NCBI RefSeq assembly: GCF_035582795.1
Contig: NC_134374.1
Span: 26,365,798-26,429,797, forward strand
Source of the DNA: Mycteria americana
Taxonomy: Eukaryota; Chordata; Aves; Ciconiiformes; Ciconiidae
Direction of reading: 5' to 3'
DNA: 64,000 nucleotides
This document shows, piece by piece, positions 38,501 to 49,085 of this stretch. Each line of letters starts with the position of its first letter. The stretch's first letter is position 1. A program made the translations under genes and the position numbers. The notes under the pieces were generated by a model. It had not been told where the DNA came from. It did not search any database and saw nothing but the letters and a program-made list of their open reading frames with translations.

Positions 38501-41500
38501 GTCACCTATAGCAATGGCGATGTTTTGTGATACGTAACTGTGAATTACCTAATCTTTTACCTGTTACCTAGGTACCTGTTACCTAATCTTTTAATGGATT
38601 TTGTACCTGTTCTTCTGCAGACTAACTGCACCGTTCCTGTAGAAAGGAGTATGCAAGGCACTGCTTGTAGTAAAGCACGTGTAACCTGGTCCTATTTTAG
38701 GTATCTGCAGTAAGAACTGAGGATCTCAAGGTCTGTACGGAGGATTTGCACAAAGTACTCTCTGAAGTCCAGGAAATGAGGGAGCAGCAGAACAACATGG
38801 ATGTCAGACTGGCTAACATGAAGAGGTAGACTCCATCTGTTTCAGAGGCACTTTCGCATTGAATGTTGCTTATAGCTAATGGAGCTTGACCCTAAATGTG
38901 GGTTTCATTTGAACTGGAAACAGGTGAAGCTGTATTTTTCTCTAAGAATCCCCATTCCACCCCACACAACGTTCTGAATCTTGTTTGGTTTTATAATTCA
39001 GTTACAGACCAGAGATTAAGACTGGGAGTTTGTTGACTATCTTGAGATTTCATTTTGCTTGCCATCACCTGTAGTAGTTTTTTAGGGCGATCAAAGCATT
39101 TCCTTTTCTAACCACAAAACAGGGTTAGATGCAGCAAGGGAGAATTAGTCTTTAGTTTTCTTTCTCATTGGAAGTGGACTTTGCACGTCCTCATCTCTGT
39201 TCCCTCAGATCCTTTTTGTATAGGCACTGGTAATTCATTCAGATCATTGGTATGCAAGCAGGTATCAACCAAAGTTCAGGAGATACCTTCACTCCGCTGC
39301 CTCTGTTCCTTTAAAAAACCCCACAACCAACCAACCATAAAAACCCCCTCAAACCCAGTCTGAGACTGTTCTGAGGTGGTCTGTGTTACACTCAGCCTGT
39401 TTCCAAACACCAAGTCTTTATTCTAAGGCTTTGAGGCTTTGAAGGGATACCTCAGATCAAGATTACTGGTGGAGCAGCAGAGGATGAGAATATCCTTATT
39501 AGTGAGTGTTTGGTCCTGCCTGATGGAAGATGGAGTTCATTTAACCCAGAGTTTATGCTAGTGGATCAGATTAACTGAAGGTTAGTTATCCACGGAAGGA
39601 ATGTTGCCATTGGTCCTGCAAGGTACTGTGAAAGTTTGAAAGCTGTAAAACTAAAGCATATAAAGTAAACTCTGTTCATCCTCTGTCTTCTGATTTATTC
39701 TGCATTGCAGAGAAAATAAGGCCCTGTGGAAAGAAGTGGCAGTTCTAAGGCAGAAGCACAGTCAACAACAGAAGCTGCTATCTAAGGTACCATTGCAGCA
39801 TCTTCAGTGCTACCATCCTTATTCCTGCCTCTGTGATACCTGACGGCATTCTTTGCTTATGTAGAATGACAAATGACACAGAGCTGAACAGGCTATATTA
39901 ATACAGCATAAAGAAAATGTTCACAGTTCCTGGGAGTCCCAGAAGTAGCACAGCAAAGAACCACGAGCAAAATACTAAGGCAAAGTCTAGTAAAAAGGAT
40001 TTCAATGTGTTTGAAATCTCAGTGAGTCTTATTTGGAGAGAAATCAGTAAATCAAGCTGACCTGGGGTAAACGTGGGGCTGGAGGCAGTGCACGGTAACA
40101 GGAGCCTAAAACAAGAGATTGCAGGCACGTGGAACGGAGTCTGAAAGACCTTGGACCGAGACAGACTTAGACCACTCAAGAAGTCAGCCTGGAGCCCAGA
40201 AGCTATAGGAGCTTCTGCACTGGAACAAATTTTCTCTGGTTTATCCCTCAGCTGTTTCTGGTCTGGAATCCTCTGGTGACTTGTGGTGTTATATGACATT
40301 TTAAAAAACCAAACCTGTCCAGTGAGATAATTTTTCAATGCCATTTGTAACTGTCGTTTTGGTTTTTAAGACATGAACACAAACGGATTTTTAATTTACC
40401 TATTAATTTCAATCACATAACTACATAATTTTGTAGTAAAATCTGAATTAATCATTTAATATTAGCATTGCTATGCTGACCACCTGTTTTTGGTTTTTTG
40501 TTTTTCCTTTTTAGATTCTTCAATTTATACTAAGTTTGATGCGAGGAAATTATATCGTTGGGGTCAAAAGAAAAAGGTAATTACTGGATAGGTCACAAAG
40601 CAGTGTCAGATGTGAATTACAGGGATAAATCGGCTTCTAGAAGCAAGATACTTTTCTAAGTGTACGAAGAATATTTTTATCACTTGTATATTCAAACTTG
40701 AGAAAGCTGGTGGAAGTTGAACAAAGCATGAAATCAAGATTTCCTCTATATCACTAAAAAAAATGGGTGGGAAGAGAATATACTATACATGTTAAATTTC
40801 GAAGGGCACAGTTGTCAGAAATGGTAACTCTTTCAGAATGTGCAGATGTGACTGACTTACTCAAAACAAAAAGCATGTTTAGAATGCACCCTGTCTGCAG
40901 TACACTTACTAAAAACATTGCCAAAAGCCAGTTTTCTTAGAGGTGGAAGAATGGTTGTTCTTACCATTCCTGCACGTATTTGGCCTAGCTGCAGCTTTTC
41001 ACTGCGGAACTGTATACTAAAGCCGTATTTTGTCTCAGGTCTCTAACGGATGCTGCAGGTGCTTCAGCTTCCAAATACAGTCGTCAGTATGTTCGCATAC
41101 CTGTGGAGAGTGGCCAAGCAGTAAGTCTTCCAGGGAAAGAGACGATGGGTTGGACAGGATGATAGGCGGTGATCTCAAAGTCTTCCTTATAACTATTAAT
41201 ACCCTAATCTTATAATCGAAGCACTCCATTTTGAAATGGGCAGCTTTAAAGCTCTGTCTGTAAAATCATGCAAATCAGTACAACTAGTCAAAGATGAGAT
41301 CTGAACGGGAAAGAGAAGCTGCAAGAAGAATGGAGCTTCAACATCAAAAAAGGTCAGACCTTTTGGTTTACTCACTCTGTTTGCTGTATCCTGCAGATGG
41401 CTTTTTCTGAACATAATGCAGATGACGAGGATGGAAATGGTACAGGTCTCATCATTCGAGATATCACCGATACCCTGGAAAATGCCACCGATGGTCTCCT

Positions 41501-44500
41501 TGCTGTGGCACACACAAGTGGCAGAGCCAGGTAAGTGTAAAGGATGTGGAAGTGTTTATGCTTAGGCTGTTAACTAGGTAGTTATGTGAGTGTAAGCGAT
41601 CCATATGAATTCTGGGGGACAGCCTCTCTGAATTCTTACTCTGTGCACGCCAGGCCTGTTTGCAGGCTGTCATTTTTACAGCATGTGGCATCGGTCAGGG
41701 TCCGCAAAGCTTTTTAAGAGCTCATGTCTCTTCAGGAGTGCCTGAAGGCCTGTTGAGCCGATGGGCGCTTGAAGCTTCATTTGCTGAGGCCTTTCTGTCT
41801 GTTCAACAAATAAGCACGTACTTAACTTTTCGACTGAACAGGGACCTGGGTGCACATGTAGGTTACTAATAAACAAACCAAGACGTATAGTTTTATCTCC
41901 AGTTTCGGTACTACTCTCGCTAATGCTATGCTAAGCATAAGCCAAGGGAAGACATTCTTTTGTGTGGCATCAGGTTCTTGTGAAAACCCATTTAGTTGTT
42001 AACGTCCAGAGTGAAATACGGACCAGTTTGGAATCTTTTATTTCCAGAGACACAATGTTAGGAGTTTCCCTCCTGCCTAATTTCCAGACTATTTTGCCGC
42101 TTCTGAGACACAATGTTAGGAGTTTCCCTCCTGCCTAATTTCCAGACTATTTTGCCGCTTCTGGCCTGGCAGAATGGGGTGTTCTGCTCTGATACATGCT
42201 GTCGGTATAAGCTGTAATAAGAGATTCTTCATCTGCCTTTAGGAAGGCACTTTGCTTCTTCTTTTTCTAAAGACCAGTTGGTTGTTTGAACCCTTGACTG
42301 GCTTGACCTTATTAGGTATTAAGATTTGAGATACTAGACTTGAAATAAGTAGTAATACAGTTGATGAATTCTCCTCTGTGTTGTTTCTCTTTGGGTCATA
42401 TTTTAGAGAGACACAGGCAGCTCTGGATCCTGGCTTACCTATTTGTCAAGTATCGCAGCCAAATGAGGTAAATTGTGCAGAACCTATCCCACCAGCTCGT
42501 ATAAATGATGTCAACAAATCCAGCGAAATAGGGAATGTTGCTGTGGAACTCCATTCTGCACAACCTAATGCTCCAGAAGACCCCGTGTCAGTGATTGACT
42601 CCATCTTGAATGAGAACAACCCTGGAAACCAAAATGATCCTTTACTGGACAGGTATTAACTTGTTTCTGGAAACTGTTACGCTGTCGTCATCTTGCGGGG
42701 TCTTGTCAAAGTTTTAGAGGATGTGTTTAGCAGAACGTAGTCGGTTAGCTTTTTGAACGTCGTCGATGAACGGAATTTTCTGCCCCTTTGTTAGCAGGTC
42801 TTGAAAAAGACAAGTGTTAGCATCATACACTAAAAGCAGGGCAAGTTCACCCGTCACATCTCTGATAACGAGCGTGCCTGACTTCTGATGTGTCAGTCCG
42901 AGGATCGGCGAGGTCGGTCTGTCACATCAGCCCTCGTATCGCCAACTACTGGCACTGCCAAGCGCTGCCAAACCGCAGAGCAAGGGTGGGGGTCTCAGGA
43001 GGGCACCGTTGCTGCTTGCTTTCTGAGAACTGGCTATGGATTTGTATCGGCGGTAGTCTGATGTTGTTGCACTGTTGCTTCCTTTCTTTCCCCCTCGTTT
43101 TTGCAAAGGTTCGTTTCCCTTGTGCATTGTCAGATTGGACTCACGCCGGGCATCAGAATCGTGCGGGCTGTGGTATCGCGCTCGGCAGCGCTGCTGCTTA
43201 AGCAGCTCCCAGCCCTGCACCAGCCCCCGAGCTTTATCAGCGCAGTCGTTTGTGTGGCTGCAGGGTGAGCTGGATCAAGGAACAAACTTTAGTTCTTTCT
43301 CCCGCAGCTCCTCTGCTGTGGTTAACTTCGGGTAGGAAGTACTGAGATGAAGTGTCACAGCACGCAGCGTAAGCCGAAGGCCCTGTAATATCTTACCCCG
43401 TTGGCACTGCAAAATGTGGGGCAACGCCTTGGAACTGTCTGTTGCTTGTAGCAGGGTATTGCAGCATAGGAGGCATAGGAGGTAGCTTGCAGCACAGTGA
43501 GAAGCTCAGTACTGGCGCCGTGCATGCAGCTTCCTTTCCGCTTCATTCGCTGTCCCTTGTATCCTGCCCGCTGTCCTTGGAAACGCGTACAATTCGGCAA
43601 CAATCTGATGTTTCAAAATAGGTAGTGTTTCTTCAGATTATTTCCAGCCCTTTGCTTATCATTTGTTGTCCCCGGGTGAAAGCAAAGCCATCAGCCCTTA
43701 GTTTAAACAGGTACGGGTATATAGGCTGGGGTCTGAGAACATTCAAGAGACACTAAACTGAAGGAGGAAGTAGGTATGGAAGGAGGAGCTGCTTTTGACG
43801 TGATAGCTATTATTATACTTGCTGTTCAGCTAGTCTTCCTTGTGCCTGTCCGTGAAAGAGTTGGACCGTGAAAAGTGATACAGGAATGCAGTTTCATTCA
43901 TTTGGCAATAAGCTATTCTGGATTGTGAGCAACCTAGTCTGGCTCTCGTCTTGCCCCACAGCTGTCATAACTGAGAGGTTAGCAGATCGTTTCTAAGAGT
44001 TTTTCCTGCCTTGTGGTGCAAAAGGCAGCCCTAACTGCCGACTGTTTCTTACAGTATTGTATCACTTTGTCTTTCTAGAGAAGAAATTCAGGATTTTCTT
44101 AATTGCATTGATGCCAGCCTTGAAGAGCTTCAAGCAATGTTATCTGGGAAGCAGTATAACTTTGGTTCTGAAGCTTTCAGCGATGTGAGTGTCTTTTCAC
44201 TTTTCCTGATTTCTGAAAAATACTGATTAGGTTGCATTATGAAATTTCACTGGTTTATTCCATGCTGTAATGGGCAAGAGGGGGAAAATCCTGAAAAGCA
44301 AATAGTTATGGATAGAATGATACGTAGTCATTCTAGGAGTCTAACAATGCACAAGGTAACGTTGAGAGCCTTTTTCAGGTCATACAGTATTTCTGTTATA
44401 CATAACTCAAGGGGAAAAAAAAAGGAAAAAATTGGACTCTTCTCCTTCTCAAGCCTTTGTCACATATCATCCCATCCTGGTTATGTGTTTCCTTCCATGT

Positions 44501-46969
44501 CGGAATGCATAATCGGACTCAGCCACATACCTGGCACCACTGGGCGGTGGGGTGTCCCTTGCTTCTCCGGCGACCTCAGCCCACTGCCACCGGCTGAACG
44601 TGTATTGCTGTCGGCCTGCGGAGCAGCCGCCTTCCCTGCGCTTCAGCGGGTGGAGTGGTGCGCTGGACCCTGCTGTCCTTTCCGGAGCTCTCTGAAGTTT
44701 GGTTTTAAGAACCTTATTATATGACATATGGTCTGGTTTTATTTTCAGACATTTAATCCTGAGCTGCCAGCCCTGGATATGAGCTTGATGGAAACTTCCC
44801 CTGGTGTGGAAAATGTAAGAGTCAGAGTTGCTTCTGTGATGGGGAGGGTTAATACGATGTGGAGAGCTGGAGTCTGACTGGTGCAGTTTGCGGGTGGGGA
44901 CTGGATGGATAGCACAGGGTGAAATGCCATTTTACCTAGTCCTGCTGACTTAATGTTTTCGGTTATTATCACTGATGGCATATATGAATTTAAGAGGGTT
45001 CTGAAGATAATTTCGTCTTACGTTCCTAGCGGCGGTAATACACTCAGTGGGCTGATTTAAGCTGTCACTTTGCTTTGAATAACACGTTCTTTGCTTTCTG
45101 AATACACCTGAGAACTTAGGGAAGAGGGAAACAAACTGGTGTCTGTCAAATCAGCTGTCTGTATTGAGGAATTTTTTTTCCTATCTATTACTTCTGTACC
45201 TTCTGTTTAGAAGGAGGAGGGTAGACAATCTTGTCTTTTTGTGGTCTAAGTGTGTGAGAATAGTTTCTTGGCTTGTTTCTCCTAGCCTCAGGGATTCCCA
45301 TGATGTCTTTTAGCCAAGTAATAACTAGGTCTGGGGTGATAGTTCAGATGAGATTGTGTCTTCAGTCTGTCTGAAGACTGAAGGAAAAGTACTAAATGAA
45401 AAATAGAATGTAATATACTGTGTTTATTCTGAACATGGCTGTATGGAATTTCCTCAGAGGACATACAAAAGTTCAGTACAAATTTACTTCTCTCGGTCCA
45501 GTTCCTAAAATTGACTCATGTTAAAAAAAACCCTGCAAGTGTCATTTATTTTGTAGTCCTGAAATAATATTTAAGCTAGGACTTCCCAGTCATGAGAGCT
45601 TAGACCACAACTGAGGTAAAATGCAGCTGTGTTCAAGCAGTGCTTGCAAAATTTAATTGTATAGATGAAAAATCATGTTTAACAGTGTTATTCCAACAAG
45701 ACAGACTATAATAAAGCTTCTGGTTTGGAAGGTAAAACAAGTATTTGCTAGTCAGAAGCTTGTTTGGCTTTAGTAAGTCAAGTTTGTCTGTATTTCACCG
45801 TGCAGCCTTCTGAGAGCTCCTGTTTGCTGGCCCTGATGCGCAGCGATGGGCTCGTTGGTCAGCTGCTTCGTTTCTCTTCCCTCCTCCTTTCCCCTTTAGT
45901 CTTGTTAACCAGTCAGTGAAGACTTGGACGGTGGTGGTGGTGGTGGTGGTGGTAAGCATTCTGTCTCACTCTCTTGTCCATTTTGCTTCAGATTGCAAAC
46001 TTGGCAGAGAGCACTGAAGATCTGGGAGCGAGTGAGAGAGAAACAGCGGGAAGCAAAGGTGGGCAGGAAGGAACACTGAGAGCTCTGACAGTTCCAACCT
46101 CTTCCAAAACTGTGTGTTGAAATGGAATTTTTGTAGCCTGTAATATGGTTTATCTCCTTCTTTGGTCAGGGCTTAAAATTTTTGTGAAGACTGGGATGTT
46201 TCACTGATCTTGATGAAGCTGTGCCTCAACCTTAAGAGGCCCCATCCTATGCCCCATGTTGGTGTTAACCGTTTCCTTTTTCTTACACGTGACAGAGTGT
46301 CACAGCGGGGAGCAGAACTGCAAATGTCATTGTGGAAGTATCTCCTGTATGGGCTACGACCCCCACAAAGGCAGCGCTACTCACTTTACTACTTCAGTGC
46401 TGCCGTTGCATGCCATATGTATTAGGGGTTGAAGTGGGCTTCGGATACTGCCTGTACAGGCACAGGAGCCTCAGCTCCCCTCTTGCAGCTGTGGATGTAG
46501 GCTATCAGAGCTCAGCTGTGTGGCTTTCTTTAGCAAACCAAGTTTTGAAGCGGCCTCTCCGGTTTTCCTTGTCTTGAATAAAGCCTTCGCTTATGTGACC
46601 CAGGAGCCTGGAGTTTAAACTGTTTGTTTTCCCTCAGATATGCAGCTGATACAGTACAGGGCCAATCCTCTGCTTTCATTATTTGAAGAGCTACCTTCAA
46701 GTGAAGCTGCAGGGAAGACAGAGGATCCGAAAGACCTGCTGCTGCCAGCCCTGGAGGAGAAGCCTGCTCCTCATCCTCCGTCAGGCAGTGAAACCGTCTT
46801 GCCGCCCGCAGCTCCAGCGAGCCAGGCCGAGCCTCTGGATGCTCTGGGAATGGGTGATCCACCTCTCCTCCCGGAGGATGGGAACGGAGAGTATAAACTG
46901 TTTCCGCTCTTGCTCCTCAGTCCTGTTGCTAACTTCATAGAAGAGGCCTCTGAGATAGAAACTTCTTGA
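32448..46969 (+). CDS. HSF3: HSF3 gene: heat shock transcription factor 3 (13 coding exons)
   Basis: A nuclear transcription factor that trimerises on stress and binds nGAAn heat shock elements. Thirteen exons join in frame into 1653 nt, 550 residues plus stop. In order: winged-helix DNA-binding domain (about 17-121) with recognition helix [21 protein letters not shown] trimerisation coiled coil (about 122-200); basic KRKR at 204-207, a likely nuclear localisation signal; an acidic, Asn/Pro-rich linker; HR-C-like segment [20 protein letters not shown] (about 362-381); and a C-terminal acidic/proline-rich activation region (441-550). The start [19 protein letters not shown] and the downstream sequence match my memory of chicken HSF3 almost throughout. 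Position between HEPH and VSIG4 agrees with known HSF3 synteny. A shorter form could arise by reading past exon 12 (see findings). Introns hold only repeat scraps. Confidence 0.95.
33938..34046 (+). CDS. HSF3: HSF3 exon 2, recognition helix
   Basis: Encodes [20 protein letters not shown], then [16 protein letters not shown], the most conserved part of the HSF DNA-binding domain. Phase 0 in, phase 1 out. Confidence 0.97.
35735..35862 (+). CDS. HSF3: HSF3 exon 3, end of DNA-binding domain
   Basis: Encodes [20 protein letters not shown], then [20 protein letters not shown] and KRK. Phase 1 in, phase 0 out. Confidence 0.97.
37625..37745 (-). mobile_element. CR1-like LINE 3' end remnant
   Basis: The plus strand shows GGTTGGAAGGGACATCTGG followed by CTGGTGCAACTCC, resembling the reverse complement of avian CR1 tails. 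It lies in an HSF3 intron; degenerate and short. Confidence 0.45.
38701..38825 (+). CDS. HSF3: HSF3 exon 4, HR-A coiled coil
   Basis: Encodes [20 protein letters not shown], then [20 protein letters not shown], a heptad-patterned helix for trimerisation. Phase 0 in, phase 2 out. Confidence 0.96.
39711..39786 (+). CDS. HSF3: HSF3 exon 5, HR-A/B coiled coil
   Basis: Encodes [20 protein letters not shown], then KLLSK, continuing the coiled coil. Phase 2 in, phase 0 out. Confidence 0.96.
40515..40576 (+). CDS. HSF3: HSF3 exon 6, end of HR-B and nuclear signal
   Basis: Encodes [20 protein letters not shown]. The hydrophobic heptads end in a basic KRKR cluster completed in the next exon. Confidence 0.95.
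41039..41120 (+). CDS. HSF3: HSF3 exon 7
   Basis: Encodes [20 protein letters not shown], then PVESGQA. A Ser/Tyr-rich linker after the nuclear signal. Donor GTAAGT. Confidence 0.93.
41125..41215 (+). mobile_element. Degenerate CR1-like fragment
   Basis: GATGGGTTGGACAGGATGAT and the following text resemble the sense strand of the CR1 3' region. It abuts the donor of HSF3 exon 7. Weak match by eye. Confidence 0.35.
41397..41530 (+). CDS. HSF3: HSF3 exon 8
   Basis: Encodes [20 protein letters not shown], then [20 protein letters not shown]. Acidic regulatory linker. Phase 0 in, phase 2 out. Confidence 0.93.
42047..42162. repeat. 58-bp tandem duplication in an HSF3 intron
   Basis: Two head-to-tail copies, 42047-42104 and 42105-42162, appear identical by eye. 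It lies between HSF3 exons 8 and 9. Confidence 0.95.
42407..42652 (+). CDS. HSF3: HSF3 exon 9
   Basis: The longest internal exon. Encodes [20 protein letters not shown] to [20 protein letters not shown], Asn- and Pro-rich and predicted disordered. Phase 2 both sides. Confidence 0.93.
44079..44184 (+). CDS. HSF3: HSF3 exon 10, HR-C-like segment
   Basis: Encodes [20 protein letters not shown], then [15 protein letters not shown]. The hydrophobic repeat fits HR-C, which masks the trimerisation coiled coil in HSFs. Confidence 0.93.
44749..44814 (+). CDS. HSF3: HSF3 exon 11
   Basis: Encodes [20 protein letters not shown], then EN. Exactly 22 codons in phase 0 both sides, so it could be skipped in frame. 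Confidence 0.9.
45930..45953. repeat. (GGT)8 microsatellite
   Basis: Eight GGT units lie 38 bases upstream of HSF3 exon 12, between branch-point territory and the acceptor. G-rich RNA here could affect splicing. Confidence 0.9.
45992..46058 (+). CDS. HSF3: HSF3 exon 12
   Basis: Encodes [20 protein letters not shown], then SK. Donor AAG|GTGGGC at 46059. Reading through the donor stays open for about 20 more codons to TGA at 46118-46120. Confidence 0.85.
46577..46582 (+). terminator. Polyadenylation signal for a short HSF3 form
   Basis: Canonical AATAAA inside the last HSF3 intron, about 460 bases past the read-through TGA at 46118-46120, followed by a T/GT-rich stretch around 46620. Confidence 0.5.
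46638..46969 (+). CDS. HSF3: HSF3 exon 13, C-terminal activation region
   Basis: After acceptor TTTTCCCTCAG, encodes [20 protein letters not shown], a long Glu/Pro/Ala-rich stretch, and ends ASEIETS-type acidic residues with TGA at 46967-46969. The start resembles the C-terminal segment of HSF1 (QLVHYTAQPLFLL from memory), which supports it as a true HSF exon. Confidence 0.8.
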
Positions 46970-49085
46970 ACGCACGTGACATCTGCAACTGGCTCAGCGA
47001 TGCAAAACAGACAACAAAGAAATGAATCCGCAAGCAGTTTGAGCCCTCTCCTCACCTGCTTCCTGGGTGTTGTGTTCTGTAGAGACAAAAGAAAGTTCTC
47101 TTTCGACAAGCAAAGAGCACATCTGGAAAAACTGTAAACAAGCTCAAAACAAGAGCTGGTGGGAGTGGAGGCACTGGGCGGAGGGGAAGAACAACCTCCC
47201 TGTAAACATAGCGCAACGTATTCCGCAACTTTTTATCTGATATCCTTATTGCAAAAGGAAATCTGTTTGTATCCTGTTTGTAAAGTTTGGCTGGGTTTTT
47301 TGTTTTTTGGTTTTTTGGGTTCTTTTATTATTTTTATTAGCTGGATAGTAACGTGGTGTGTAATATTTTAAACATGGGTTTTACTCTTTCTGAGAGCCTG
47401 TTTCAATAGGTGGCTTGTCTACTGTTTGGAATTAAGATTTTTTTAAATTTTGTTTTTAATTTGAGATTTCTTTTTTTGATAGTTTGTGGCTACAATTGTT
47501 TGCATCTGCTTAGATCACTTTCGTACTCCTAGATTTGCTCCTAGGTACAGGGAACATTTTTCCTATGGAAAATTACATTTTAACTGTGGAATATTACTTT
47601 TTAACATGCTAACACACATCCATTGCCACGGATTGTAGGTGTTGTGGTAGGAAGTGCTTGCCACCCTGCATAATGCTGATTTCTCATGCACATTGCATGG
47701 CAGTTCTCCTAGGGTAACTTGCACCTAGCTCACAGGTTATGCGTCCTCGGAAATTTTGAGTAGAACTGATTCACATCTAGGAAAGTCCAGCAGCTGCCCT
47801 GAAAAGGGGGGGGAAGAGGAGTCATGGGGTAACTGGCATTGACATCAGACATTACATTAAGATTTCTCTTCCGCTTGCAGCAGCTACTTGGTTACCTGAC
47901 CCTATATGAACACTGGACTTCTTCCTGCATTTGGGATCTTCCTGCTTGCGGAACCTTAAAGCTAAATTAACTAGATGCATTGGAGTCCTTTGACAGCAAA
48001 TTACAAAAACTCGTGTCTGCTTAATCAAAAAATCTTTCCCCAAAATTCCTTTCTACGCTTTTTCCTCACTTCTTTGAGCAGCTGTAATGTAGACATCAGC
48101 CCCTGGCGTCAGTGGAATAGCAAGTTCTCCTTTGCTGATACCAAGTTTGTAACCGTCTACCACTAGCCCACACAAACCTGAAATTTGCTGTAGTGATACG
48201 AAACTGGTGGGGCTGGAAGAGGCCTGGAGGCAGGTAGAAAACCCGCTGTGTAGCATCACGTGACATTTCCTACCAGCACAATTACTTGAAACTTTTTTCA
48301 GTTTTAGGAATTCGGGCTACCTACAGGCTTTGTTCTCTCTGAAGTTTCTAACTAATAAGTTTTGAGATCTTTTATATTCAAGAATCCGAGTTAATCTGAT
48401 ATTCTAAAGCCTACTAGATAATGCACATTATCTATGCTTAATTGGATTTGTGCTTCATTGTCAAATCTTGAGTCGCAGAGGAGGATCTTGCTGGTGAGCG
48501 TGCATATCTGTGTAATGCCTTCACAGTGTCATTTTATCCCCGTGCTTCTGTGCCTGTTCTTTACCTCGTGACCCTTCGTGTTTGTGTCTTTTGAATTGCC
48601 TTTTGTCAAGTACGCCTTATTCTAGCCTTTCCTATTCTTTCTTTTGCTTACTCCTTGAGACAAAGGGCTGCGTAGTCTCAAGTTTTCATGAGCCAAAGGG
48701 AGAGGGGCAAATGAGTGATTGCCTATCTGTCTTGGGTTCTGCTTTTTTTCATCTCTTCCCAAAGGCCTCAATTTTGCCAAGAGTGAAGCAGTAAAAAACA
48801 GACTTTTCTTCTGTGCTGCTTTGACAGCACAGTGCAGACAGCGCAGTTCTCGGAGAGGCTGGTCTTCTGTAACTCCGGCTTCCTGACGAGGTTAGGCAGA
48901 AGAGTAGTTCCTGCTGTGGCTTACGGTCATGTTCTTCCATCGTGGAGTCCTCTGATCTCAGTGCATCTCACCATCAGATATTTGATCTGATTGCATAATA
49001 GTTTTTTAATACACTTTCTCTCTTAAGAAGTTAAGAAACCAAGGCTTAAAAAAACTGCAAATAAAAACTTGCGCATCTGTGTCTG
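46970..49085 (+). other. HSF3: HSF3 3' UTR of the long form
   Basis: T-rich sequence with no conserved frame follows the HSF3 stop up to AATAAA at 49060-49065. No canonical hexamer was seen earlier in it, giving a UTR of about 2.1 kb. Confidence 0.5.
49060..49065 (+). terminator. Candidate HSF3 distal polyadenylation signal
   Basis: AATAAA followed within 15-40 bases by a TGTGTCTGGTTTATGT GT-rich element, the usual arrangement for cleavage and polyadenylation. Confidence 0.5.
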
